A stretch of 64,000 bases of DNA, from the NCBI GenBank assembly GCA_039000515.1, contig JBCFYV010000012.1:6814000-6877999 (forward strand), in the 5' to 3' direction. Under the pieces are notes generated by a model. It was given only the letters and a program-made list of their open reading frames with translations. It was not told where the DNA came from and made no database searches. A program made the translations under genes and the position numbers. This DNA is from Timema cristinae. Lineage: Eukaryota; Arthropoda; Insecta; Phasmatodea; Timematidae. This document shows, in pieces, positions 47,771 to 58,650 of the stretch. Position 1 is the first letter of the stretch; each line of letters starts with the position of its first letter.

Positions 47771-48598
47771 ATGTGTTGTCACTAGAAAAAAATGTTGTGC
47801 TTTAAAAAAGGACTTGAAAAAAAAAATATGCTATTAGTATGTATCTGTTTAAATAGAGTTTTTGATTAATGTCACTAGAAAAAAATGTTAGTTGCTTTTA
47901 AAAAAAGACTCTGGAAAAAATATGCTAATTTAGTATGGAGCGGTTTAAATAGAGTTTTCAGTGTGCTGTTATGTTGTTTGTATTAATGTCACTAGAAAAA
48001 GACTTTGAGACAAATGCAGGCGTATGTTTTGATTATGTCACTAAACAATGTTATTGCTTTAAAAAGACTTGAGAAACTATTATGTTCTGTAACTAGAGAC
48101 GGAGGAAAAAAAATATACTATTTAGTGCATATCTGTTTAAAAAAAATGTTTATCATTATATACATTAAATAGAGTTTTCTGTTTTGTATGTATGTTTTGA
48201 TTAATACAAAAGTGATATTATATGTCCACCTATACCTTTATCATTAGAAAAAAAAGTTAGTGCTTTTAAAAAGACTTGAGAAAAAATATTCATAGTTCTA
48301 GTAACTTGATGAAGAAAAAAAACTAATTAAGTGTGTATCTGTTTAAAGAAATAATGTTTATCATTATAGTTATTAAATAGTGTTTTATGTGGTATGTATG
48401 TTTTGGATTAATACTAAAGGAATATAATAAATGTCACTTATACCCTTTATCCATTAGAAAAAAACGTTTGTGCTTTAAAAATGACTTGAGGGAAAAAATA
48501 TTCAGGTTTCTGTAACTTGACTCGAAGAAATAAAAATATACTAATTTAGTGTGTATCTGTTAATTAAATGTTTATCATTATATCATTAAATAGAGTTT
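47771..48598 (+). repeat. irregular repeat cluster (gtcactagaaaaa motif)
   Basis: A block gtcactagaaaaaaatgtt followed by gctttaaaaaagacttgag recurs at 47,778, 47,871, 47,988 (short), 48,037, 48,240 and 48,451. In between it shares tagtgtgtatctgttt, tatcattatat and aatagagtttt. Spacing varies from about 50 to 210 bp, so this is a decayed tandem array or a nested element. No coding frame is present. Confidence 0.6.
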
Positions 48599-48676
48599 TG
48601 TGTGTGTGTGTGTATGTGGTGTGTGTGGGTAGTGTGTATGTTGAGTGTGTGTGTGTATTGTGTGTATTGTTTTTAC
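48599..48676. repeat. TG-rich microsatellite
   Basis: A run of TG dinucleotides with a few interruptions separates the irregular repeat cluster from the next satellite. Confidence 0.8.
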
Positions 48677-48679
48677 CTG

Positions 48680-50940
48680 CCATTCCAGGGATTATCAACT
48701 GGACCTCTCAGAGACATAAAGGTGACAGTTGGGATAGAACCTAGGTCTCTCAGAGTACAGACTGGTAGATAACCAGCTTCAGTCAGGGTTACACTCTGAA
48801 CCTCTCAGAGGGACCAAGTTTGGTACAATAAAAGTCGCTCAGAGATTCAGACTGGGAACCAATAACCAGCTTACAGTCAGGGTTACAACCTGGGCCTCTC
48901 AGAGACCAGTCTATGGTACAATAAAAGTCGGGATTATGAACCTAGGTTTGTCTCAGGACCCCTCGCCGCTAGACAAGTAATGGAATGTACCCCGTGACAG
49001 CTTTGGATTCGAACCTAGGTCTAACCTCTCTCGTATACAGACTGGTACAATAACAGCTACAGTCAGGAGTTACAACCTGGACCTCTCAGAGACCTGTTGA
49101 CTCTGTACAATAAAACGTCGGATTAGAACCAATTAGGCCTCTCAGAGACTAGATATTACAATAATGGGATGGTGACAGTGGATTAGAACCTAGTCTCTCA
49201 AGAGTATAGATTGTACAATCCACCAGCTACAGTCAGGGTTACACCTGGACTCTCAGAGATACCAACTCTGGTACTCAATAACAATATGGGCCTCTCAAGA
49301 GGACAGTATTGCTGGACACAATTAAAACGAGGTAGGCCAGTTACAGTCAGGGTTACAACCTCGCGCCTCTGAGTGTTGTACTAGTTTGTTACAGGTCGGG
49401 TTTAGAACCTAGGCCTCTCATAGTACAGACTTTGGTACAATAACCAGCTAAAGTCTGGATCTACAACCTGGACTCTCAGAGACCTGTCTGGTACAATTAT
49501 TGGCGGTATTAGAACCTGGCCTTCAGAGACTAGTCTAGTACAATAATGGAAGGTGACAGTTGGGTTTGGTACATAGTTGTCTCAAGAGTACAGACTGGTA
49601 TATAACAGCTAATGTCAGGGTTACAATGGACCTTCTGAGACCAGTCTAGGGATACAATAAAAGTCGGGATTAGATCCTAGCCTCTCATGGATAGTCTAGT
49701 ACAATTAATGGAAGAGTGACAGTTGGTTAGAACCTAGCGTCTCTCAAGAGAGTAAAGATGGTACAATAACAGCTACATTCAGGGTTACGACCACTGGACC
49801 TCTTAGAGTACAGTTTGCTACAATAATACGGGGCTAGCCAGTTTACAGTCTGATTAGAACCTGAGCTCTCAGAGTACAGTTTTGTCTAGACATTTAATAC
49901 GAGGTAGCTAGTACAGTCCTGATTGAACCTGAGCCTTTCAGAGTACAGTCTGGTACAAGTACCAGCCACAGTCAGGGTTACAACCCTGGAACCTCTCAGA
50001 AAACAGGTCTGGTACATAACCGGGCCTCCCAGGAGTGCAGTATGGGTTACAATGCCTTGGACTTTCTAGATAACAGTTGGTACAATGACATAAGGTGTCA
50101 TTCGGGATTAGAAGCTGAGACTTCCCAGAGTACAGTTCTGAGTACAAAAAACTGGACCTCTCAGGAACGGTCAGGGATTATAGAAGCTGAAGCCTCCCAG
50201 AGTACAGTCTGGTACAATAACCTGGACCTCTCAGAGTACAGTCGATACATACAACCTGAACCTTCGGAGAACAGTCTGGTAAAATAACTGGACCTCTCAG
50301 AGTTTTTTTTACAGGTCTGGTACATTAACCCGACTCCAGAGTTCTGTCTGGACAATAACCTGGGACTTCTCAGAGAAAGTCTGGTACAATGACATAAGGT
50401 GGACATTCGGGATTAGGATGCACTGAGCCTCCCAGAGTACAGTCTGGTACAATAACCTGGACTTCAGAAGTACAGCTCGCTACAATGACATTAAGGTGAC
50501 ATTCGGGATAAGAAGTGAGCCTCCCAGAGTACAGTCTGGTACATAGTGACCTGGACCCTCTCAGAGTACAGTCGCTACAATAACCTGTAACCTTTCGGAG
50601 AACAGTGCTGGTACAATAACCTGGACCTCTCAGAGACAGTCTGGTACAATAACCCAGACATCCCGAGTACAGTCGGGTACAATAACCTTGACTTCACGAG
50701 TACAGTCTGATACAATAATCTGGACCCTTCTCAGAGATGGTCAGGATTAGAACCAGACCCTCTGGATTACATCTGGTACAATACCTGAAAATCTCAGGAG
50801 GAAATGGTCAGGTTAGTACCTGAGTCTCAGTCTCGAGAGTTCAGTGTTGCTACAATAACGTTCGAGATTACAACCTTGGGCCTCTCAGTGAACAGTTGGT
50901 ACATAACAGTCGGGATTATGAACCCAGGCTTGGAAAAGAG
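48680..50940 (+). repeat. minisatellite with higher-order structure
   Basis: The basic unit is about 33-60 bp around acctctcagagtacagtct and ggtacaataac. In 48,700-50,000 three kinds of unit alternate: one with cagctacagtcagggttaca, one with aaaagtcgggattagaacct, and one with ggaaggtgacagttggg. Together they give a higher-order period of about 160 bp. From about 50,000 to 50,900 the array is mostly the short form, cctggacctctcagagtaca followed by gtctggtacaataa. The open frames here (for example 49,938-50,147 minus) are translations of the repeat and not genes. Confidence 0.8.
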
Positions 50941-51700
50941 AGAATTCATATTCAATCGCACCTAATGTTGTACATAGTCTGTTTTAGCTATTTAAATGGA
51001 TCACCTTAAATAATAAAAAGTCATGGGTACACTTGCTTCCTACTCTTCCTACTGTAAAGAGAAAACCAAAAGTGATTATGTTAATTTAATTTATTCTATT
51101 AAAAAAGAGGCTCGTTACGCATTTCTAAGAACAAGAATAATCGTAAAAGTACTGCTAATAACGTACTATTCACTAAAAAAGTCTCTAATTACTTCGCAAG
51201 TATACTGCCGAAAAAGTTTTTTTTAAAAGGGTTCACTCAACCGTCTTGCTGCTTCTCTTATCGCAATGCGCTCTAGATAGTTTCCTACAGTAGTTTTACT
51301 ATTCTTTCCACGTGATAAGCTTTAGAAGCGTCCTATTAGTTTTCAATCCTCCCCCCCGAGAGAGAGATATAGAGCCGCGCCAACCTCGTTCTTGACCCGC
51401 AGAGCATGATAACCTCTCCCCCCCCCCCTATTTAAATTCATGTGCTCTCTTTTGATACTCGTTTATCAAGATCTTTAATGAAGCAAAGCTGGGACTAACC
51501 TGAAACTCGTATCGTTCCGCATCGCACTCTGGTCAGATCGCTTGTAATGTTTTGACCGATAAACTCTTAATATGTGTATAGCCATTCGCGAAGCAATCAG
51601 ACATTTTGTTTAAACTTTTTTTGTACTTGTCGCTATCAGCGTTGTTGTGTCTCTGTAGTGACTAACTCTTCCAAGTCATTTAATTATAGATTGTGTTGTA
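50941..51700. other. unassigned sequence between satellite and gene block
   Basis: No supported gene. It contains a C-run followed by tatttaaattcatg at 51,417-51,443, possibly a TATA-like element, and an AG-rich spot at 51,357. Confidence 0.4.
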
Positions 51701-53600
51701 CTGAACTTTTCCACTCCCTCCTCAGTTTGGTGCAATGTTGTCTCATTTATGATGTCATTTTTGCTAATCGTACTGCTTGAAGGGTTATAGCGGACGCAAC
51801 TCTATCGTGTTGATTAGACAAAAGGCACTTGGTATTTACCGGGATTTTTCCTCCTTCTGAACGCATTATACGACCACGGTCACTCCCATTACGTCCTTGA
51901 GAGTATCTTCCTGTCGGCTGGATCGAACACGCACAATGGGCGCATGAGGACTTGAAATGGGAAAGCGTTCAAGTAAAACGGTAAGGTGTGCATGTTCCGT
52001 TAGTACGCAAGTCTGGAAATTAGCATTGTCTTCGTATAATTTCGTGAGGAATCTTGTCTAAAGTTCAAGTTCATATCTCATAAGTGGTACATGTTGGATT
52101 TAGATAGAGTTTAGCATTACGTAAATACTATGATCAAAAATACTTAATCTGCAACGTCGTTTTGTTCAAGCGCACCTGTCTGAAGCGCAAAACAAAGTAA
52201 CGAGGTTTTTCCAGCAAGTATGACGTTTTCACTGGTCCACTCATGTTGGATGTAGAGGGGGCACGTTAGGGTACTCGTACAAATGACCAAGTACGGGATA
52301 AGTGTAGTAGATCGATGATCCTCCGCTCTTGATGTAAATTTAAGCAGGTTGAGACGCTTGATTCGTCAGTCTTTATATTGAGGGTACAAGCCGAAGATAT
52401 TTTACTTAACTCGATCCTGAGGGTCGTCTCTGCAAGCTGGAGGGGCGGGCTCTTTGTAAAGCGTTGTATCACCGGTCGACACGAACTTAGCACCCAGCTC
52501 TTGTTTCGCATTGATCAGTCATTCGAGAATAAATCTTCAACGAATCCTAGTATGAGACGTAAAGGGATGCATAAGTACAAAGATGCCTGTTTCTGCGTTT
52601 GTACGTGAGACTGCCTTCAAACCTCCAACGGGCGTATGAAAGATGAGTCTGCAACACAATTCTTATACGATAGATAATTTTAAGCTGGTCGAATATACCG
52701 TGTCATCTCGCGATATGATCTTTCTACGGCGTGATCTCATAGGCGCTTTTGAGATAGATGCGTAGTATTCCGTTTATTAAACAAATCCTCGACGTAACTT
52801 CAGGTTCCTCCGTCATTCAAATGTTGTCGTTCCTTTGAGATATGCAGCGAGAGTCGGTGCGGTAGTGTGCAATAACCCTTCTTGTGGATAGATATCCTAA
52901 AGCTCGTTCCCGTTAGTAATGGAACGGGAATATACGAGGCGTAGAAATGATACTGGAAATCTGTTCAAGCCGTATCGAATGCACGGCAGACTCCCCAAAA
53001 TGTTCAGAATATCGCAGGTGTCATCCATTTTTTTCGTAAACGGTAACCTGACGCCTTTAATAGAGTTTATTGCAAGGTTGTTAAACACTTTCACTGATCC
53101 TTCTCTCAATGTTTCGAGGAAGACTTCAGCCGTCTTGTTTTATTCTAGTACGAGTCCCATCCCCACCGACTCGTTTCAGAAGCCCGACGTAAGTGATATT
53201 CGTCTCGTCTATAAAGTTGATGATATCACCTCGTTCGTCCACAAGTCGTACGCGATAGACTCTATTACTCGCTTCGTTACCGGAATGGTAAAATTATATT
53301 GTTAGGCGCTTCCACTTTCTTATAGCCTGGCGGGTTCGGTCTAATGATGAATCGTGCAAGGTTATGACTCGGTACTCCGTTGACGTATAGCCCCACTAGC
53401 GCGACAGCATTCGTACGCGGTTCACATTCACATGATAGAATATTCACAGTATTGGTTAGTTATGCGGTCTTCCTGCCAGGAAGTACTGACGAGTACGAAC
53501 CCCTAGCAACAGGATGCAAACGTGACAGGTCGGGTAAAGTCGATAGGTTTATTGAAGTGATATAGCTCCTTTAAAGTGCTAGGTTCACCGATAATCGAGA
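51700..53600 (-). pseudogene. putative capsid-type protein of a second Polinton-like lineage, frame-broken
   Basis: On the minus strand, blocks follow in changing frames. GLYVNGVPSHNLARF lies near 53,400 and NAKQELGAKFVSTGDTTLY near 52,480. LYEYPNVPPLHP is at 52,257-52,282, LEKPRYFVLRF at about 52,190-52,225 and LRNAKLYLN near 52,100. NLNFRQDSSRNY follows near 52,060, and the end-block YNPSSSTISK is at 51,760-51,789. This succession matches, by eye, a recurrent protein of arthropod DNA elements that carry an integrase and PolB and that has been treated as a capsid-type protein; the role is inference. It is unlike the major capsid protein of element A. About 600 codons would fit the span. Limits are approximate and no start or stop can be fixed. 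Confidence 0.4.
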
Positions 53601-54350
53601 GCTTTACGTTACTCGGACTTCCCTTCGCAAGAATCGGATTCATACTCCTCAAGTTACTTAGGTGCCCGGAGGACTGTATATCTTTACCGTCGCAATAAAT
53701 GTATTATTACGTCGTATGTTCGGTAATGCGAATTGAACGTTGACAGAATGATCAGTCGGATGACACCATTCTTCTTCCACGTTTCTCTTCTCCGATGCAG
53801 GATATGAGGGAAGTAGTTCTCTGTCAGATTAGAACTCGACCTGTCAGTGTAAGCGGTCATAGACATAATTTACTAAGTTCGAACGTACAGCGAGAGTATT
53901 AAGGAAGGTAAACAAAGATGACCGCATAAAACGGTACCGTACTCTTGATACCGTGTATGATTATAGGTGATGGTATTCCTCCGAGATAACGAACAAGTTC
54001 GAGGCGGGGCACTTAGATCACCGAAACTTATCGAAATAATCGGCCCGTTCACCGCCGCCGCGCCCCTCCCCGCGCGCCACGCCCTCTTACGCCACCAATG
54101 TCGTACCCTTACCGCTGATCATCGTCAGAGATTGATGATGCGTTCTTTATCTTCCATGGGTACCGCTAGGTAAAAGCATGTTCTATCGCACATACTCCTC
54201 TTAAGAAGGGGATTTTTACTCGGCGGCGTATTGCGAAGATCCGTCGTCTGTAAGTGCACGTTTAGGTAGTCATATTATTTGTTCGGGTAAGGCCGTAGAT
54301 ACATGCCTTTCCCCATGGTCAATAGCTTCGAGGTAGATTCTCCTCCGTAC

Positions 54351-54400
54351 CCCCCACCCCCCCCCTCGCCCCCCCGCCCCCAGCCACACCCTCCCCCCCG
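54351..54400 (-). other. G-rich stretch (quadruplex-prone) on the minus strand
   Basis: The plus strand is almost pure C in blocks of four to nine, separated by a, t or g. The minus strand therefore has at least five G-runs within 50 bases. It lies between the two minus-strand genes of element B. No role can be shown. Confidence 0.5.
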
Positions 54401-54487
54401 TCTTCATTGTTCGCGGTATTCGCCCTAGCACTTTGTAACGCCTCGTGATTCTGCAGCTCCACCAGCGTACAGGCTCAAGCGCTGCGA

Positions 54488-54960
54488 TCAAGGTATTATA
54501 GGATAGAATTCCGCCCTGTCTTCTGACGGTGCGTCTAAAGTAGTTGGTAGTAAGTAGTAGTAGTAGTAGGATGCGTTGACTGACGTTGACGTCTTCTTCT
54601 TCTTCTTTAGACCTTGAACCATCTTGACTTTAGTCTTTCCATCGCGTCTGGTGACTGCCCACGCGGCGGCTTTCTCACCCACCTTTGAGTCAGGCTGCGA
54701 GTATCTTTTCCAAGATTTCTTCGATTAAGTTCCGATCTGCAGTATGACGTCCTGCAAGATCTTTCACCTTGGAGTATGCGATATCGTGTTCTTTACCAGT
54801 GTCGATCTAACTCGTTTATTCCAGGATCGCCCGTTTCAATCGTTTTTCTCACTTTGTCCCCGCCCGCGCTCGAGAAGACTGGTATGATATGTACGGTAAT
54901 GCGCTTCAAATCGGGACGCAGATATATGATTATCTTCTCTAACTATCTCTGCTCCTCGCG
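54488..54960 (-). CDS. phospholipase A2-like virion protein
   Basis: A PLA2-type domain like that in parvovirus VP1 and some adintovirus proteins, which helps a particle leave endosomes. Seen on the minus strand: NELDRHW, then EHDIAYSKVKDL (HDIAYS at 54,771-54,788) and GRHTADRNLIEEILEKIL. The His-Asp pair and the later D..RH.AD helix are the catalytic hallmark. A calcium-loop-like GDPG is just upstream. After a frame change the protein continues as KVGEKAAAWAVTRRDGKTKV, a lysine run coded by a (CTT)n tract and a tyrosine run coded by a (GTA)n tract, to a stop at 54,488. Two or three frame breaks are visible. Start not determined. Confidence 0.55.
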
Positions 54961-54999
54961 CTTGCTTGCGTGATGATTAATGTACGCACGTGTAGTTCT

Positions 55000-55900
55000 A
55001 GATTAGGTTGATTACGCAGATGAGCGCCGCACTATGCTCTCTTATTTGATGTTGACTAGTACGTCAACATGCGGCTCAAGTGTCTCACAGCCCAGAATGT
55101 GTGTGTGTGTGTGTATCTCAATGTTATAAACCTGTTCACAACAACGATCATCACTCACGCATTCGAGAGGTGGAGCACCTTTGATACATCTGCCATAACA
55201 CATGTGTACAGTTGTTCTTGACCCGTATATGTCCTACGACCTGCACTAGTCTCGACCATATCACACTGCACCATCTTGCCACACACGGCTAGTAAATACA
55301 CAACACACAACCCACCATGCATCCGCTAAGTCCTCTCGTTCGGGGCGCACCTCTCACGCCCCTGCTCGCTTCACATCGACTCAGCTGTCAAGTAGCTACT
55401 CTAATATCGCTCGGCGTACCAGCCCACCCTCACGTCCCCATACATAGTTGTCTCCGAAGGTCCTCTACATCACTCGTTGTAGGCCCCATGGATATTCCTT
55501 CCTTATTCCGACAACGCGGAAAATTATTACCACGTCCGAGCGGAACCCGACTCATGTATTCATTTTAGACGACGTCGCTTGCGATAAACAGTTTAAATTT
55601 ACTGGTTATTCTCAGTCTGGGTAGGCATAAGTATATAGACTGTTTTCTAATCTCTGTAGTCGTACTCGCGCAGCCCGAAACAGTGTTGAGAGATAAACGC
55701 TAATCTTCATCATCTATTCAGGATGGACGATTACGAGTCTGAGACACGTCTACGACGTTCACCGTGACACAGATATGACTTTCCAAAATTTAAGGAGGTG
55801 TGCTTACTGTGTTGGAAAGAAAACAAGTACGAATTTCTGGTGGTGAGCAATAGATCATGAGATCGATACAAGACGATATCGCTAGGTTCGATACCTTTAT
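55000..55900. other. strand-switch region of element B, no firm gene
   Basis: Lies between the minus-strand PLA2-like gene and the plus-strand block. It holds a (GT)n microsatellite at 55,098-55,116 and a plus frame at 55,317-55,568 (83 codons from ATG) with no recognised domain. Divergent promoters are likely here but none can be pointed out. Confidence 0.35.
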
Positions 55901-55939
55901 CTTGCACGTATAACAATAACGTATATCAGTACACGGTAA

Positions 55940-56520
55940 GACATCATGTCGTACATATCTAAATCGGTCATAGTCTCTACAAATATAGATCTCTCATCGA
56001 GTCTAGAGGAATATAACTCTAAACTCTCAAGGGTAATTACGACGCTAGATCGAAAGGATCGTCTAACGTCGAGTCGCCCGTACACATCTAAGGATGTCTG
56101 TAACAAGTCTTACGTCAGATAGGATGGATGCGAGGCATAGTAACGAGCAGATAATTCGCTCTCAACACCGCCAAGGACCTCATCAAAGGACAGATGGAAT
56201 CGCTGATCGTAGGATTATGGAGAGGATCGAATAAAATACGTCAACTTGAGAAGAGTACTCGTCAAGGGATGGAGGAGGTGCGGAAACTGGCTCAAGATCG
56301 TCTCGACGAAATAGAACGACGCTTGACGCTTTAAGTTCAAAGTGCTAAGCCTAGAGGAGGCTTTCGAGATGCATCGAACACATTTACAAGATTTTATAGC
56401 CGGGGGTTTACTACGCTTAAGAGGACGGATGACAACAAGCTTACGATGCAGACGGTTTAGTTTTGCGAAACATAGGTTTGCCCTCATTACCTTCAGACGC
56501 CGCACCTAAAGCGTATGTAG
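55940..56520 (+). CDS. unrecognised element ORFs with a coiled-coil segment
   Basis: Two plus-strand frames look coding. The first, 55,940-56,120, is Ser/Lys rich (YISKSVIVSTNIDLSSSLEE). The second starts near 56,191 with MESLIVGLWRGSNKI and goes on as QLEKSTRQGMEEVRKLAQDR to a stop near 56,332; its heptad spacing suggests a coiled coil. Another frame carries on with FEMHRTHLQDFIAGGLLRLR to about 56,510. They may be one broken gene upstream of the conserved element protein. No family recognised. Confidence 0.3.
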
Positions 56521-56868
56521 CTTAGGGTTAATCGTAGTTTCATCTACATCTACTTGGATTCGAAACCTATGGGGAAAAGGATGCGAGACATTTCGAATGA
56601 CTCTAACGGGGGAACGCGGTTATAAGTTCAAGAGGGCGGGCATCGTTTCAACGATGGTCATGAACTGAAAGATATTATTTGCTTGTTGAATCTTTAAAAT
56701 TATCGACGATCCACCTTTCGAGGTGTTCAAAGATGACTCTATATCTTTCATGATAGAAAACGCCCGACAACGTCTCAGATTTTACACGTAGAATTAGGTT
56801 TTTACTTACGTTTAGATATAATGAACCGTTTCTACACGGTAAGATGAGAGACATTCACACCTTACATC

Positions 56869-57620
56869 ATGACGACGAAGGTCGCGGAGGATATCACAAA
56901 AGCTAGTAAGATTATTAAACGAAAGTATAAGCAACTACGTGATGCCCGGCACGAGTCTGTGCACGTCGCGAATGAAACGTTCAAACCTATCACGGATCCT
57001 CTAAACAGGATGGTGAAGGCGCTCGCGGAACTGAGGAGACGGAAGCCTTACCTGAGAGATTGGAAAACACCATCTATTGGATACTTATCTTTATTCATCT
57101 CACGCACATTCCGATAAGACCTACGGAGTCCGTCATGAAGGTGACTCTACCAAGCTCGGAGATAGCCATATCGTATTCAACGGGAGAGACGGTACAATAC
57201 TCCTTAACAATAAGACGGTACCGTATACTCGAGGACTATTAGAATTATTTTCAGAAGAGCACCTACCCATTATACTAAGGAGGATCTGAAAGTATACAAG
57301 TCTATGCTTGAAGAAACGAACCGCGCATCGGTTGAGAAACGAACCGTACGCTCGTATCAAGATGCGAGCCGGATCAAAGTATTCGTTAATCATCAAACCT
57401 ATGTTTGAGGAGGAGCTTGAGGGTGAGGGTTTATACAAGATGGAGACAGGAAGAGGGGTCGATTATACCTATTGGGACGATCCTTACGAATTGGTCGATC
57501 GATTACGACTCTTGCGCACATCTACCGAGGGCTGGTCATTTCCGCTCACTATAACGAGATCGTTTCTATCATTGAGGAATTACGTGAGGCGGGAATCATC
57601 GTATATAAGACGTTCATCTC
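56869..57620 (+). CDS. conserved element protein coded before the integrase
   Basis: ATG at 56,869 starts MTTKVAEDITKASKIIKRKY, followed by SVHVANETFKPITDPLNRMV. Later frames give HADSD..YGVRHEG, GDSHIVFNGRDGTILLNN, HYTKEDLKVYKSMLEETNR, KYSLIIKPMFEEE, and finally YWDDPYELVDRLRLL and EIVSIIEELREAGI. I recognise this succession as a protein that recurs beside retrovirus-like integrases in arthropod DNA elements; its function is not known to me. A helical front, an ss-DNA-modifier-like beta core and the final helix are guesses from the text. Four frame changes are visible, and the gene ends just before the integrase ATG at 57,641. Confidence 0.5.
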
Positions 57621-57640
57621 ATCTGTACTTTATCACAATC

Positions 57641-58566
57641 ATGTCTGGCGTCAAGTGGGAGATTGCGCGTGAACTTCATCGTCCGGCAAGACGACGATTT
57701 CCTCGAAGACACGTTAGCGTACGAGGCTTGAACGAGCTCCTTCAGGCCGATCTGGTGGAGATGATACCCTAACTCTGGATCGAATAAGGGCTTCAAGTAC
57801 CTTCTCACGTCATCGACGTGTATTCCAAGAGGGCTTGGGCCGCACCCGTCAAGACTAAGACGGGTAAGAACGTCAGCGCCGCAATGGCTCTCCTCCTCGA
57901 CAAGGTGGGTTTACCTCGCGTACGTCATCTCCAAACGGATAATGGTACAGAGTTTTACAACCCGGAATTCAAAACGCTCATGAAGAGAAAGAGAATCAAT
58001 CATTATTCTACATACAGCAACGTCAAGGCTAGCGTCGTGGAACGATTCAATCGTACTCTCAAGAACATGATGTGGAGGAGGTTCACGGCTAAAGGTTCAT
58101 ATCGATGGATCGATATGATCGATTCCTTAATGGACGAATACAACCGTACAGTACACTCGACCATAAAGATGAGACCTATAGACGTCAAGGACGATAGACT
58201 TTTACATACCGTCTATAAATGTTTCAAGATGTTAGATTCCACGCCGAACATTTTTAAAGTAGGTGATATAGTTCGTATCAGCAAGTATAAGGACGTTTTT
58301 GAAAAGGGTTATACTGCGAACTGGTCGACCGAACTGTTTAAAATACGTAACGTCGTCGAGACTAATCCCAGGACCTTCCTACTCGAAGATATGAAAGGTA
58401 ATCCTATCACGGGAGGTTTCTACGGTAAGGAGCTTAGAAAGACTTCGTATCCGGATGTTTACCTCGTAGAGAAGATAATCAGACGTTCTGGAAATAGAGT
58501 ATACGTCAAATGGTTAGGTTCGACTCGTCTCACAATTCGTGGATCGAGGCGAAGGATATAGTGTAG
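57641..58566 (+). CDS. retrovirus-like integrase with C-terminal chromodomain
   Basis: Joins element DNA to the host chromosome. ATG at 57,641 starts MSGVKWEIARELHRPARRR. The catalytic triad is visible as D in QADLVEM (57,749), D in LQTDNGTEF (57,938) and E in VERFNRTLK (58,040), with 33 residues between the second and third. GDIVRISKYKDVFEKGY is the SH3-like region seen in Polinton integrases. The C-terminus YLVEKIIRRSGNRVYVKWLG changes frame at about 58,519 and goes on as DSSHNSWIEAKDI to TAG at 58,564, which is a chromodomain. Other frame changes are near 57,770 and 57,805. Length of about 308 codons is normal. Downstream lies a GC-rich potential hairpin (58,569-58,597). Confidence 0.8.
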
Positions 58567-58599
58567 AAGGAGGGGAGGGCGCGTTCTCCCTCCTCCATC

Positions 58600-58650
58600 C
58601 CGAGCGTATAAAGCGGACGCGAGGCGGGGAGACGTATCTTATTCAACATG
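58600..58650 (+). promoter_or_regulatory. TATA-box promoter of the acidic repeat gene
   Basis: TATAAAG at 58,607-58,613 is followed about 30 bp later by tcttattcaac, a plausible start site, and then ATG at 58,648. The spacing is right for a TATA-driven RNA polymerase II promoter and would give a very short leader. Confidence 0.5.

Noticed and set aside
49938..50406. Open frames in the minisatellite
   Set aside because: They are translations of the repeat unit and appear on both strands.
52378..52608. Possible packaging-ATPase Walker A region on the plus strand
   Set aside because: The glycine-rich spot lacks the GKS/GKT core in any frame, and the better coding evidence is on the minus strand.
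52800..52880. Possible polymerase motif C (Y-x-TDS) on the minus strand
   Set aside because: One residue is missing from the motif, the surroundings have stops, and a full PolB series lies elsewhere on the plus strand.
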